From contig NZ_JBEPSJ010000001.1 in the NCBI RefSeq assembly GCF_040548875.1, positions 372,001 through 436,000 on the forward strand: a stretch of DNA of 64,000 bases, written 5' to 3'. The position numbers and the translations under genes are program-made. Below, one piece after another: positions 17,504 to 26,415 of this stretch. Within the stretch, counting starts at the first letter, position 1. Every line of letters begins with the position of its first letter. Below the pieces are notes generated by a model. The model ran no database searches and was not told the origin of the DNA. It saw only the letters and a program-made list of their open reading frames with translations. Origin of the DNA: Conyzicola nivalis_A. GTDB lineage: Bacteria; Actinomycetota; Actinomycetes; Actinomycetales; Microbacteriaceae.

Positions 17504-18724
17504 TTAGTTCTCCATGCCCCAGACGCCCCAGTCGAGTACCTGCCACTCGATCCAGCCGTTTGCGCGTTCGAGGCTGACGGAGATCTCGGAGCTCTTGCCG
17601 CTCGAGCTCACGGCGTCGCAGACGGTCTGCTCGCCGAACAGAACGGGGGGAGTGGCGGGGCACGAGACGTTCATCTCGGCGCCGCTGATGAGCAGCGCGT
17701 CACCCTCGACCGACGCCTCCAGCTGGGAGGTGAACACTCCGGGGAGGATGGCGATCAGCAGGCCGGGGATGGCCACGACGGAGGCCAGGTGCAGTGCGCC
17801 CAGTCCGAACCAGACGAGCACCGGTCCGATTCCGTGGCCGGACTCCCTGATGACGGCGCGAGCGCGTGCGAGCAGGTAGACGGGCGCGGTGAGGAACGCC
17901 CATGCCCAGTGGGCCGGCCGCTCGATTCCCTGGTTGCCAAGCATGCGGTAGTCGGCGTAGGCGAGCGCGATCACCAGAAGGTAGGGAACGGTGAGGATGC
18001 CGAGGAACACGGCCACGTTGCTTCCCATGCCCAGCGCGGTGAGCAGCAGCAGGCTGAGCACGAGCTGGAACAGGGGGATCATCGCGATGATCCACGCGGG
18101 AGCGGTGCTCACGAGCGGGTCGCCGCGGCGGGCGCTCGCGGTCGTGGTGCCGCGGTCGGTCGATCGGCGCGACGGGGTTGAGTTCTCGGTCCTGGCCCCG
18201 AAGAGGGCGTCGAGGGACTCCTCCGAGACGGGGCCGGCCGCGGCGGGAGCCGGGTCGAAGAGCGAATCGAACGACGGACGAGCCTGATCCGCGGACGGCT
18301 GGGCCTGCGTCGGCTGCGCGTAGGACTGGGTGCTGGGCTGCTGAGCGGCGTTCGGCTGGCCGCCGAACTCCGACGGCTGCTCGTAGAAGGCCTGGTAGCC
18401 GGCGTCTGGTTCGCTGGGTGCCGCGGTGTCGTCGATCTTCGTGAAGGCGCGGGGAGGCTCGAGCTCACGCAGGGTTGCCGCGGTGGGCTGAGCAGGTCGT
18501 GTGGGTGCGCGCTCGTCCCGCTGGCGTTCCCGCTCGCGCTCCTCGCGACGTGTGGGGAGCTCGTCGTCGGCCCATGCGAACTTCGTGTCCTGCATGACCA
18601 TCGGCTGGCGAGCGGCAGAGGTCTGCTCGGTCCAGGCGTGATTGTTCCACCAGCGAAGTTGTGGCAGCCCCAGAGGGTCTGGATACCATCCCGCTGGCGC
18701 CCCGAACAGATCGTCTTGTGCCAC
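17504..18724 (-). CDS. DUF2510 membrane protein B
   Basis: The 406-residue product opens with AGWYPDPLGLPQLRWWNNHAWT (residues 11-32), a DUF2510 module. A charged, Gln/Pro-rich linker follows, with the basic block TRREERERERQRDER. Four membrane helices lie at about residues 215-320. Unlike its paralogue, about 75 residues follow the last helix; these contain two cysteines (CPAT and TVCDAVS) that could form an extracytoplasmic disulfide. The GTG start at 18724 is supported by AAGGGGA about 9 nt upstream. It is probably transcribed together with the paralogue, 132 nt downstream. Confidence 0.8.
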   Translation of the reverse strand: MAQDDLFGAPAGWYPDPLGLPQLRWWNNHAWTEQTSAARQPMVMQDTKFAWADDELPTRREERERERQRDERAPTRPAQPTAATLRELEPPRAFTKIDDTAAPSEPDAGYQAFYEQPSEFGGQPNAAQQPSTQSYAQPTQAQPSADQARPSFDSLFDPAPAAAGPVSEESLDALFGARTENSTPSRRSTDRGTTTASARRGDPLVSTAPAWIIAMIPLFQLVLSLLLLTALGMGSNVAVFLGILTVPYLLVIALAYADYRMLGNQGIERPAHWAWAFLTAPVYLLARARAVIRESGHGIGPVLVWFGLGALHLASVVAIPGLLIAILPGVFTSQLEASVEGDALLISGAEMNVSCPATPPVLFGEQTVCDAVSSSGKSSEISVSLERANGWIEWQVLDWGVWGMEN

Positions 18725-18819
18725 GTTGTTGTTCCCCTTTTCGAAAGCCTGATCTTCCGACTTGTTCCCGAGTATAGGGAACCGACAAACCCAAGTGCAT
18801 CATTTCTCACCTTGTCGAG

Positions 18820-18841
18820 GCACCCCCAATGCCGGGGGTGC
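18820..18841. promoter_or_regulatory. hairpin in the DUF2510-pit intergenic region
   Basis: GCACCCCC (18820-18827) and GGGGGTGC (18834-18841) form an 8-bp perfect stem with a 6-nt loop, about 95 nt before pit and 95 nt before the divergent DUF2510 start. It lies upstream of both likely transcript starts, so it may be a protein-binding site rather than an RNA structure. Its role is unknown. Confidence 0.4.
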
Positions 18842-18892
18842 TGACGCCGCGAAACGGGGTACAGATCGGCGTGGTCACTTTGCGCGTCGACA

Positions 18893-18929
18893 GTTTCCTT
18901 TAAGTACACCTCCCGTTCACCGCTACAAT
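18893..18929 (+). promoter_or_regulatory. PHO-box-like direct repeats and -10 of the phosphate transporter
   Basis: GTACACC (18904-18910) and GTTCACC (18915-18921) are spaced exactly 11 nt apart, matching the 11-nt direct-repeat PHO box with GTTCACC core bound by actinobacterial PhoP. A weaker unit, GTTTCCT, lies 11 nt further up at 18893. The repeats occupy the -35 position of the TACAAT -10 box (18924-18929), which is 8 nt before the GTG start. This fits activation under phosphate limitation. Confidence 0.6.
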
Positions 18930-18937
18930 CATCGACA

Positions 18938-20215
18938 GTGGACATGCAGTTAATGGTTGTGCTGGTCATCGTGCTGGCTCTCTTCTTCGACTTCACCAAC
19001 GGCTTCCACGACACCGCGAACGCGATGGCGACGCCCATCGCCACGGGCGCTCTGAAGCCCAAGGCGGCGGTGGCCATCGCGGCGGTGCTCAACCTCGTCG
19101 GAGCGTTCCTGTCGACCGAGGTCGCCCGCACCATCTCCGGTGGCCTCATCAAGGAGGGCGAGAGCGGAATCCAGATCACGCCGGTCATGATCTTCGCCGG
19201 GCTCATCGGCGCCACGCTCTGGAACATGACCACGTGGCTGCTGGGGCTCCCGTCCAGCTCGAGTCACGCCCTCTTCGGCGGTCTCATCGGCGCGGCGATC
19301 GTGGGCGCCGGTTTCGGCGCGGTCGACTTCTCGGTGCTTATGTCGAAGGTCGTGCTGCCCGCCCTGCTGGCTCCGCTCACCGCGGGACTCGTGGCCTTTC
19401 TGGCCACCAAGATCGTGTACGGCATCACCAAGAAGAGACAGCGCAACGGGTTCAAGCACGGCCAGATCTTCACCTCGTCGCTCGTCTCGCTCGCTCACGG
19501 CACCAATGACGCGCAGAAGACGATGGGCGTCATCACCCTCACCCTGATCGCCGGGGGGTTCCAGGCCGCCGGCTCCGGACCGGAGTTCTGGGTCATCGCG
19601 GTGTGCGCGCTCGCCATCGCGATCGGCACCTACACGGGCGGCTGGCGGATCATCCGCACAATGGGCAAGGGTCTGACCGAGATCGAGCCCGGCCAGGGCT
19701 TCTCGGCCGAGGCATCCACCGCCGCCACCATCCTGGCCTCCTCGAACCTCGGGTTCGCCCTGTCGACGACCCAGGTGTCGAGCGGTTCGGTGATCGGAAC
19801 CGGCATCGGCCGCAAGGGAGCCTCGGTGCGGTGGAGTACCGCCGGGCGCATCGGGGTCGGCTGGCTCATCACCATCCCCGCGGCGGGGCTCGTCGGAGCC
19901 CTCGCCGCGGTCGTGGCCCTCAGCGGTGCGCTGGGCGTCGTGATCGACACGGTCGTCGCCGTCGGTGTGATCGTCGGGATCTTCCTCTCCTCCCGGCGCA
20001 ATCGAGTCGACTCCCGCAACATCCACGACGAGCCGACGGTGTTGATCCGGCCCAAGCGCGGCCGCAATCAGCGCAAGGCAGACGAGAGGCGCAGGGCGGA
20101 CGAGCAGCAGGTGGCAGCACACACCTCAGACTCCCCGTCGAACCAGAGCGTCACGTCGAACCAGAGCGTCACATCGAACCAGAGCGTCACGACGAACGAG
20201 AGCGACCGCGCATGA
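18938..20215 (+). CDS. inorganic phosphate transporter, PiT family
   Basis: The 425-residue membrane protein has the two inverted PiT signature motifs: DFTNGFHDTANAMATPIATG (residues 18-37) and SLAHGTNDAQKTMG near residue 190. About ten membrane helices surround them. PiT carriers import metal-phosphate with protons at low affinity. The C-terminal 75 residues are a charged cytoplasmic tail ending in three copies of a six-residue SNQSVT unit encoded by 18-bp repeats. The GTG at 18938 starts right after the TACAAT box, so the mRNA is nearly leaderless. The stop overlaps the next gene as ATGA. Confidence 0.93.
   Translation: MDMQLMVVLVIVLALFFDFTNGFHDTANAMATPIATGALKPKAAVAIAAVLNLVGAFLSTEVARTISGGLIKEGESGIQITPVMIFAGLIGATLWNMTTWLLGLPSSSSHALFGGLIGAAIVGAGFGAVDFSVLMSKVVLPALLAPLTAGLVAFLATKIVYGITKKRQRNGFKHGQIFTSSLVSLAHGTNDAQKTMGVITLTLIAGGFQAAGSGPEFWVIAVCALAIAIGTYTGGWRIIRTMGKGLTEIEPGQGFSAEASTAATILASSNLGFALSTTQVSSGSVIGTGIGRKGASVRWSTAGRIGVGWLITIPAAGLVGALAAVVALSGALGVVIDTVVAVGVIVGIFLSSRRNRVDSRNIHDEPTVLIRPKRGRNQRKADERRRADEQQVAAHTSDSPSNQSVTSNQSVTSNQSVTTNESDRA
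20138..20191 (+). repeat. 3 x 18-bp in-frame repeat in the pit 3' end
   Basis: Units at 20138-20155, 20156-20173 and 20174-20191 each encode SNQSVT, differing by at most two bases; a degenerate fourth (TNESDR) follows. Because 18 is a multiple of three, copy number can change without breaking the frame. Confidence 0.9.
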
Positions 20216-20415
20216 TCGACTGGCCCGCTTTCTTCGTCGTGCTCGTCTCGACCCTCGTCTCCGCCTGCCTCGTCGTCACCTTCTACTCCGTGGGTCTGCG
20301 GCTCCTCGACACGGGGCACGGCTGGCGTCGCCCGGCCGGAATCGCCTGCTTCACGATCTGCGCGCTCGTCGTTCTCTACGGCGTCTACCTCGTTATTCCC
20401 TACTTTCACCAGTAA
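20212..20415 (+). CDS. 67-residue membrane protein coupled to the phosphate transporter
   Basis: The protein has two hydrophobic helices (residues 7-29 and 43-63) joined by a short basic loop GHGWRRP, giving a likely hairpin in the membrane. Its ATG overlaps the transporter stop as ATGA, so translation should be coupled and roughly stoichiometric. I know of no characterised family for it. Its tie to a PiT carrier suggests an accessory subunit or regulator of the transporter; this is inference from position only. Confidence 0.75.
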   Translation: MIDWPAFFVVLVSTLVSACLVVTFYSVGLRLLDTGHGWRRPAGIACFTICALVVLYGVYLVIPYFHQ

Positions 20416-20473
20416 CATCAGCCCTCTGCACGATCTGCAGAATCGCAACCGAACAGTCAAAGGAGATTGATCG

Positions 20474-22075
20474 ATGCCCACACCCAGGAGCACCGTTCTC
20501 GCCGACACGGATCACACCACGATCCCCGACGAAACCAGCCCGACGCACGCCGTCGGCGAGACCCGCCCCACCGGCGAGACCCGCACGGAGTCCGACTCTC
20601 TCGGGTCGCTCGAGATCCCCGCCGATGCCTACTGGGGCATCCACACGGCCAGGGCGCTCGAGAACTTCCCGATCACCCGTCGTGCCATCACGAACTACCC
20701 CGACCTGATCCGGGCGCTCGCCCGCGTGAAGCAGGCGGCCGCACGCGCGAACGCGCAGATCGGCGTGTTGTCGCAGGAGAAGGCCGACATCATCGACCGT
20801 GTCTGCGAGGAGATCATCAGCGGCGCCCTCCACCGCGAGTTCTGTGTCGGCGTCATCCAGGGCGGTGCGGGCACGAGCACCAACATGAACACCAACGAGG
20901 TGATCGCCAACCGCGGACTCGAGCTCATGGGGTACAAGAAGGGGGACTACTCCCACCTGCACCCGATCGACGACGTGAACCGCAGCCAGAGCACCAACGA
21001 CGTCTACCCGACGGCGATCAAGCTCGCCATGGTGTTCGGCATCCACCGCCTGCTGGCCGAGCACCGGCTGCTCACGATGGCCTTCAACCGCAAGGGGATC
21101 GAGTTCAACGACATCCTCAAGGTCGGGCGCACGCAGCTGCAGGACGCCGTGCCGATGACCCTCGGTCAGGAGTTCCGCGGGTTCGCCCACACCCTCGACG
21201 AGGACTACGACCGGTTGAGCGAGACGATCAAGTGGCTCAACGAGATCAACATGGGCGCGACCGCGATCGGCACCGGAATCACCGCCGACCCGCGCTACGC
21301 CGACGCGGTGCGCGAGCAACTGATCAGCGTGACCGGCATCCCGATGGAGACCGCCCCCGACCTGATCGAGGCCACGAGCGACGCGGGCATCTTCATGACG
21401 GTGAGCGGCACCCTCAAGCGCGCCGCCGTGAAGCTCTCCAAGATCTGCAACGACCTGCGGCTGCTCAGCTCCGGACCGCAGGCCGGCATCGGCGAGATCA
21501 ACCTGCCGCCGCGCCAGGCCGGCTCGTCGATCATGCCCGGAAAGGTCAACCCGGTCATTCCCGAGGTCGTCAACCAGGTCGCCTTCAGCGTCATCGGGGC
21601 GGATGCCACGGTGACGGCCGCTGCGGAGGCTGGGCAGTTGCAGCTCAACGCCTTCGAGCCCGTGATCGCGCACTCGATCCTGCAGTCGCTGTCGTGGATG
21701 ACGAAGGCCTGCTACACGCTTCGCGTCAACTGCGTCGACGGCATAACGCCCAACATCGCCAAGCTCGCCCAGCAGGTCGAGTCGTCGGTGGGAGTGGTGA
21801 CCGCGCTCACGCCCTTCATCGGCTACACGGCGTCGGCGAACCTCGCGCACACCGCCCTCACGACGAACGCCTCGATCGCGGAGCTCGTGGTCGCCGCCGG
21901 ACTGATGTCGAAGGACGACGTCGCCCGGGTGCTGTCGCCCGAGCGACTCAGCGGGATGATCCCGACCACGTCGGCGATCACCACCATCGACACCGAGGCC
22001 GGAGCCGCCGCCGACTCGCGACCGACCGAGTCACGACCGACCGAGTCGAGCCCGATGGCGCCCCCGACCCCGTAA
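20474..22075 (+). CDS. aspA: aspartate ammonia-lyase
   Basis: The 533-residue enzyme belongs to the fumarase/aspartase superfamily. It has TSTNMNTNEVIANR near residue 135, a NRSQSTNDVYPTA stretch, and the mobile catalytic loop GSSIMPGKVNPVIPEV near residue 350. The INLPPRQAG and VNQVAFSVIGAD context matches aspartase rather than fumarase. It deaminates L-aspartate to fumarate. AAAGGAGA lies 8 nt before the ATG. It is longer than the usual 470 residues: about 45 disordered N-terminal residues (Thr/Glu-rich) and about 25 at the C-terminus containing a doubled SRPTE unit encoded by a 15-bp direct repeat. Confidence 0.9.
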   Translation: MPTPRSTVLADTDHTTIPDETSPTHAVGETRPTGETRTESDSLGSLEIPADAYWGIHTARALENFPITRRAITNYPDLIRALARVKQAAARANAQIGVLSQEKADIIDRVCEEIISGALHREFCVGVIQGGAGTSTNMNTNEVIANRGLELMGYKKGDYSHLHPIDDVNRSQSTNDVYPTAIKLAMVFGIHRLLAEHRLLTMAFNRKGIEFNDILKVGRTQLQDAVPMTLGQEFRGFAHTLDEDYDRLSETIKWLNEINMGATAIGTGITADPRYADAVREQLISVTGIPMETAPDLIEATSDAGIFMTVSGTLKRAAVKLSKICNDLRLLSSGPQAGIGEINLPPRQAGSSIMPGKVNPVIPEVVNQVAFSVIGADATVTAAAEAGQLQLNAFEPVIAHSILQSLSWMTKACYTLRVNCVDGITPNIAKLAQQVESSVGVVTALTPFIGYTASANLAHTALTTNASIAELVVAAGLMSKDDVARVLSPERLSGMIPTTSAITTIDTEAGAAADSRPTESRPTESSPMAPPTP

Positions 22076-22102
22076 CGGCGGAGGGTCGGCGAACGCGCGC
22101 GG

Positions 22103-22654
22103 CTACTTCGAGGGCAGGTCGTCCTCGTCGTCCTCGACGTCGAGGGCGCGGTCGCGCGCCTCGCTCACGCTGAGGGTCACGCGCTCGACCGCGTCTTCGC
22201 CGCGCTCGCGCAGGTCGGACGCGGTCTTCACGACCTGGTCCTTCACGTCGTCCGCCGCATCCGTCACCCGGCCCGCAACCGACTTCGCGGTTGCCGTGGT
22301 CTTGTCGGCCACGTCTTTCGCGGTCGTGCTGGTCTTGTCTGCGACGTCTCTGGCGAGCGTGCTGGTCTTGTCGGCGACGTCTTTCGCGAGCGTGCTGGTC
22401 TTGTCTGCGACGTCTTTCGCGGCGCCGGCGATGGCGCCCGGGGCGGCCTTCGCGGCGGCCCCTGCCCGGTCGCGGATGATCGGAGCCTGGGTGCGCGCGT
22501 ACGACTCGACGTCGGAGCGCACCTTCGTCACGCGCGGGTCACGCCAGTAGCGCTCGGTCGCGGCCCGCAGCTTGTCGTACTTCTCCCTGCCGGCCCTCGC
22601 GCCGACGACGTATCCGATTGCGAGCCCGGTCAGGAAGAGGAGTTTGCGCTTCAT
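22103..22654 (-). CDS. YtxH-like membrane-anchored protein with LEA-like 11-mer repeats
   Basis: The 183-residue protein starts MKRKLLFLTGLAIGYVVGARAG, a short membrane anchor with a GxxxG-like face. A helical region follows. Residues 80-134 are five 11-residue repeats of the form KDVADKTSTLA, encoded by near-identical 33-bp units. The amphipathic 11-mer periodicity resembles group 3 LEA/apolipoprotein helices that lie on membranes or stabilise proteins during drying. The tail is acidic (DVEDDEDDLPSK). Related YtxH-type proteins are induced by general stress. TAGGGT (22661-22666) is 6 nt before the ATG, so it is probably leaderless. Confidence 0.75.
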   Translation of the reverse strand: MKRKLLFLTGLAIGYVVGARAGREKYDKLRAATERYWRDPRVTKVRSDVESYARTQAPIIRDRAGAAAKAAPGAIAGAAKDVADKTSTLAKDVADKTSTLARDVADKTSTTAKDVADKTTATAKSVAGRVTDAADDVKDQVVKTASDLRERGEDAVERVTLSVSEARDRALDVEDDEDDLPSK

Positions 22655-22663
22655 GCTTCCACC

Positions 22664-25198
22664 CTAGCCACCGGCACCCACATCGGCGACCGACGATTCC
22701 GCCGCCGCCTGTGCGTCGGCGCCGAGCGTCCCGGACGGATCCTCGACCACGATCTGTGTCACGTCCTTGTCGGGTCGCCAGCCTCGCCAGCTGGGCTGAC
22801 GCAGCCGCCCCGTCGGCGTCCACTCGGCGAACTCGACCTCGCCGACGAGCCGCGGGCTGACCCACACCGCGTCACGGGCGTCGGCGGCGGGCACGTCGGT
22901 GACGGCGCTCGTCTTGCGCGCCATCTTCTTCAACCGAGGGAGCATCTCGTCGAGGGTCTTCTCGTCGAAGCCCGTGCCGACCCGCCCGACATAGCGGATG
23001 CCGTCGCCCTCGGGAACGCCCATGAGCAGCGAGCCCACCCGGCGCGCCCGCGAGCCGTGCCCGGGCCGCCAGCCCACCACGACGACTTCCTGCGCGAGGT
23101 GGTGCTTGAGTTTGATCCACGTGCGCGATCGGATCCCCGGCGAGTACAGCCCGTCGCGCTTCTTCGCCATGACCCCTTCCAGCCCGAGAGCGCTGCTGCT
23201 CGCGAGGGCCGCGCCCAGGTCGCCGTCGAACGCCGGCGGAACCTGGACGAGGTCGCTCGCGCCGACGACCGACCGCAGCGCCTCCCGCCGTCGCGTGTAC
23301 TCAGCGCCGGTGAGCGACTCGCCGTGGGCCTCGAGCACGTCGAAGACCATGAAGTGCACCGGGATGTCGCGCATCGCAGCGTCGACGTCGTCTTTCTTGC
23401 GCAGGTGCATGCGGCCCTGCAACCTGCCGAAACTCGGTCGACCGGTGCGGTCGAGGGCGACGATCTCGCCGTCGAGCACCGCGTCGCCGTCGACCACGTC
23501 GGCGAGTTCGACCAGCTCGGGATAGCTGACCGTGATGTCGACGCCGTTGCGGCTGAACAGGCGCACCTTCCCGCCCCTCACCTCCGCTACCGCGCGGATG
23601 CCGTCCCATTTCATCTCGAAGGCCCAGTCGCCCTCGTCGTCGATGTCGGCCTCCGCCCCGAGGGTGGCGAGCATGGGCGATGGCGGACGGGAGGCGTCGC
23701 GCCGGGCGCGGTCGGCCCCGACCCTGGTGCGCTCCTTCCCGCTCGGTGCGGCCTGAGCCGAGGCATCCGCCGCTCCGGTGCCGTCGCCCGGCTGCTCCTT
23801 CATCAGGTGGATCAGCCAGTTGTTCTCCTGGTTCTTGCTGTCGCCGCCGTGCGCCGTGCTGATCAGCGCGTAGCGGTGGGTGCCGTGCTTCTCGCCGTGC
23901 AGGACGACGATGACCTCCTTGCCGTCGCGCCACTTCTCGAGGTCGTAGGTCCCGGCGTCCCAGATGGTCACCTCGCCCGCGCCGTACTCCCCGGCGGGGA
24001 TGCGCCCTTCGAAGCTGCCGTACTCGAGCGGGTGGTCCTCGGTCTGCACCGCGAGGTGGTTGACGCCGCTCTCGGTCGGCACCCCCTTCGGCAACGCCCA
24101 GCTCACGAGCACGCCGTCGTGCTCGAGCCGGAAGTCGTAGTGCAGCCGGCGGGCGTGGTGCTCCTGGATCACGAAGCTCGTGCCGTCCGAGGTGGGCGCG
24201 GCGGCCGCGGGCACGGGCTCGGGCGTCTTCGAGTCGTCGCGCATGCTGCGGTACTTCTCCAACCGGTCGAAGCCGGCCATGCGCTCGGGCGTCGGCTCGA
24301 GGGAGGCGAGGTGGCCGGCGGTGAGCCCGGCAAGGGGGTCGCCGCGGCGGCGTACCCGGGCGAGCACCTCGGTGTAGTCGAGCTGGGCGAGGTTCTTTCC
24401 GGCGAGCTCGCGCCAGGTGCGCGGTGCCGCGACGGTTGGGTGCGCGCGTCCGCGCAGCGAGTACGGGGCGATCGTCGTCTTGTTGCCGTTGTTCTGGCTC
24501 CAGTCGACGAGCACCTTGCCCGGGCGCAGCGTCTTCTTCATGTCGCTGACCACCAGGTCGGGGTGGTCGGCCTCGAGGGCGCGGGCCAGCTCGTGGGCGA
24601 CAGCTGCCACCTCGTCGCTCGTCTGCTTGCCGTCGAGCGCCGCATACAGGTGGATGCCCTTGCTGCCGCTCGTGACCGGCAGCGGGTCGAGCCCCATGCC
24701 GGTGAGGATGTCGCGGGCGAGCCGGGCCACCTCGGCGCACTCCGCGAGACCCGTGCCCTCGCCGGGATCGAGGTCGAGCACGAGCCGGTCGGGGTTCTTC
24801 TGCGTTCCGGTGCGGCCGAACTGCCACTGCGGAACGTGGATCTCGAGCGCCGCGATCTGGGCCAGCCAGGTGAGGGTGGCGAGGTCGTTCACGAGCGGGT
24901 ACTCGTTGGTGTGGTTCTTGTGTTCGATCGTGCGCCGTTTGACCCACGACGGCGTGGACTCGTCGAGGTTCTTCTGGAAGAACATCTGGCCGGGCTCGTC
25001 TGCAGTGCCGACCCCGTGCACCCAGCGCTTGCGGGTCGCCGGCCGGTTCGCGGTGTGCGGGATGAGCACGTCGGCGATGCGGGCGTAGTAGTCGAGCACG
25101 TCGCGCTTGGTCGTGCCGGTCTCGGGATAGAGCACCTTGTCGAGGTTGGTGAGACGGATGCGGTGGCCGTCGACGGAGACGACGTGTTCTTCTGTCAT
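22664..25198 (-). CDS. ligD: multifunctional DNA ligase D (polymerase-phosphoesterase-ligase)
   Basis: The 844-residue protein performs end processing and sealing in non-homologous end joining. Domains run in the mycobacterial order. The N-terminal primase-like polymerase has RLVLDLDPGEG, with the metal-binding Asp pair. The central 3'-phosphoesterase has HHARRLHYDFRLEHDG and EDHPLEYGSFEG. The C-terminal ATP-dependent ligase has FEMKWDGIRA, with the adenylated Lys, then DGEIVALD and LEGVMAKK. ATG at 25198 gives the conserved N-terminus; a GTG at 25255 would add 19 unsupported residues. It is divergent from ku, 74 nt away, a common arrangement for this pathway. Confidence 0.95.
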   Translation of the reverse strand: MTEEHVVSVDGHRIRLTNLDKVLYPETGTTKRDVLDYYARIADVLIPHTANRPATRKRWVHGVGTADEPGQMFFQKNLDESTPSWVKRRTIEHKNHTNEYPLVNDLATLTWLAQIAALEIHVPQWQFGRTGTQKNPDRLVLDLDPGEGTGLAECAEVARLARDILTGMGLDPLPVTSGSKGIHLYAALDGKQTSDEVAAVAHELARALEADHPDLVVSDMKKTLRPGKVLVDWSQNNGNKTTIAPYSLRGRAHPTVAAPRTWRELAGKNLAQLDYTEVLARVRRRGDPLAGLTAGHLASLEPTPERMAGFDRLEKYRSMRDDSKTPEPVPAAAAPTSDGTSFVIQEHHARRLHYDFRLEHDGVLVSWALPKGVPTESGVNHLAVQTEDHPLEYGSFEGRIPAGEYGAGEVTIWDAGTYDLEKWRDGKEVIVVLHGEKHGTHRYALISTAHGGDSKNQENNWLIHLMKEQPGDGTGAADASAQAAPSGKERTRVGADRARRDASRPPSPMLATLGAEADIDDEGDWAFEMKWDGIRAVAEVRGGKVRLFSRNGVDITVSYPELVELADVVDGDAVLDGEIVALDRTGRPSFGRLQGRMHLRKKDDVDAAMRDIPVHFMVFDVLEAHGESLTGAEYTRRREALRSVVGASDLVQVPPAFDGDLGAALASSSALGLEGVMAKKRDGLYSPGIRSRTWIKLKHHLAQEVVVVGWRPGHGSRARRVGSLLMGVPEGDGIRYVGRVGTGFDEKTLDEMLPRLKKMARKTSAVTDVPAADARDAVWVSPRLVGEVEFAEWTPTGRLRQPSWRGWRPDKDVTQIVVEDPSGTLGADAQAAAESSVADVGAGG

Positions 25199-25272
25199 AT
25201 CCCCATGCTGCGCGGATGCCGCATCCGCTGCCACCCGTTGCCCCGAGCCGCACACCTGTGTGTACTTGGGTT

Positions 25273-26112
25273 ATGAGAGCTATCTGGAAGGGTGCGATAA
25301 CGTTCGGACTCGTCAACGTGCCCGTGAAGGTCTACAGCGCCACCGAGGACCACGACATCTCGCTGCACCAGGTGCACGACAAGGACGGCGGGCGCATCCG
25401 CTACCAGCGTCGGTGCGAGATCTGCGGCAAGATCATCGACTTCGAGCACATCGACAAGGCCTACGACGACGGCGAGCGCACCGTCGTGCTCACCAAGGAC
25501 GACCTGGCGTCGCTGCCCGAGGAGCGCAGCCGGGAGATCGACGTCGTCGAGTTCGTGCCGAGCGAGCAGATCGACCCGATCATGTTCGACCGCAGCTACT
25601 TCCTCGAACCCGACTCGAAGTCGAACAAGGCCTACGCGCTGCTGCGACGCACGCTGGAGGAGACGGACCGTACCGCGATCGTGCACTTCGCGCTGCGCCA
25701 GAAGACCAGGCTCGGCGCCCTCCGCGTTCGCGGCGACGTGCTCATGCTGCAGTCGTTGCTGTGGGACGACGAGGTGCGCGAGGCGAGCTTCCCCGCCCTC
25801 GACGAGCGGGTGCGCCTGTCGGCCAAGGAGCTCGAGATGTCGCACGCCCTCGTGGCCTCGTTCGAGTCGGACTTCGCGCCGGGCAAGTTCAGCGACGACT
25901 ACCAGGACGAGCTGCGCCAGCTCATCGAGGCGAAACTGAAGAAGGGCGACGCGGTGAGCACCGAGGAGACCTTCGGCGAGCAGCCGGAGAAGGAGGCCGA
26001 GGTGCTCGACCTCATGGAGGCGCTGCGCCGCAGCGTGGACTCGAGCCGGGCCAAGAAGGCGCCGGCGAAGAAGGCGCCCGCGAAGAAGAAATCGGCGAAG
26101 GCGGCGGGGTAG
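25273..26112 (+). CDS. ku: DNA end-binding protein Ku
   Basis: The 279-residue protein begins MRAIWKGAITFGLVNVPVKVYSA, the invariant bacterial Ku N-terminus, and has RCEICGK, FVPSEQIDP, SYFLEPD and LLRRTL landmarks of the ring-forming core. It forms a homodimer that encircles broken DNA ends and recruits LigD. The last 20 residues are a Lys/Ala/Pro tail (KKAPAKKAPAKKKSAKAAG), the extended C-terminus that in other actinobacteria aids DNA binding. The frame is open upstream for 19 codons, but the ATG at 25273 matches the family start. A weak TGTACT box stands 6 nt before it. Confidence 0.96.
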   Translation: MRAIWKGAITFGLVNVPVKVYSATEDHDISLHQVHDKDGGRIRYQRRCEICGKIIDFEHIDKAYDDGERTVVLTKDDLASLPEERSREIDVVEFVPSEQIDPIMFDRSYFLEPDSKSNKAYALLRRTLEETDRTAIVHFALRQKTRLGALRVRGDVLMLQSLLWDDEVREASFPALDERVRLSAKELEMSHALVASFESDFAPGKFSDDYQDELRQLIEAKLKKGDAVSTEETFGEQPEKEAEVLDLMEALRRSVDSSRAKKAPAKKAPAKKKSAKAAG

Positions 26113-26148
26113 CCGCCCCCTTCCGGCACCGGTTCAGCTGTTGGGGGC

Positions 26149-26415
26149 TCAGCTGTTTCGCAGCGCCTCGATCAGCTTCGCCTTGGTGAGCCGGGAGTAG
26201 CCGGTGAGGCCGATCTCCTTCGCCCGGCCGCGGAGGTCCGGCACCGTCCAGCCGTCGTAGTCGCCCGACCGGCCGCCCTTCCTGCCGACCTCCGATCGGC
26301 CGCGCGCCGCCGCCGCGTTGCTGATGCGGGCCGCCTTCTGCTTGCTGTTTCCCTCCTCGACGAGCTTCTCGTAGAGCTCGGGATCCTTCAGGCTGGGGTT
26401 CTCTCTATTCGGCAT
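26149..26415 (-). CDS. DUF7218 / Rho-N-like small protein
   Basis: This 88-residue basic protein contains SLKDPELYEKLVEEGNSKQKAARISNAAAARG-type helices followed by a 35-residue Rho termination factor N-terminal-like (SAP-like) fold, YDGWTVPDLRGRAKEIGL-TGYSRLTKAKLIEALRN. The fold suggests nucleic acid binding. Its position directly after ku, convergent to it, hints at a DNA-repair or stress role, but this is inference. The gene overlaps the end of the BrkB gene by 11 nt. CACAAT lies 6 nt before the ATG as a possible -10, so it may also have its own promoter. Confidence 0.8.
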   Translation of the reverse strand: MPNRENPSLKDPELYEKLVEEGNSKQKAARISNAAAARGRSEVGRKGGRSGDYDGWTVPDLRGRAKEIGLTGYSRLTKAKLIEALRNS

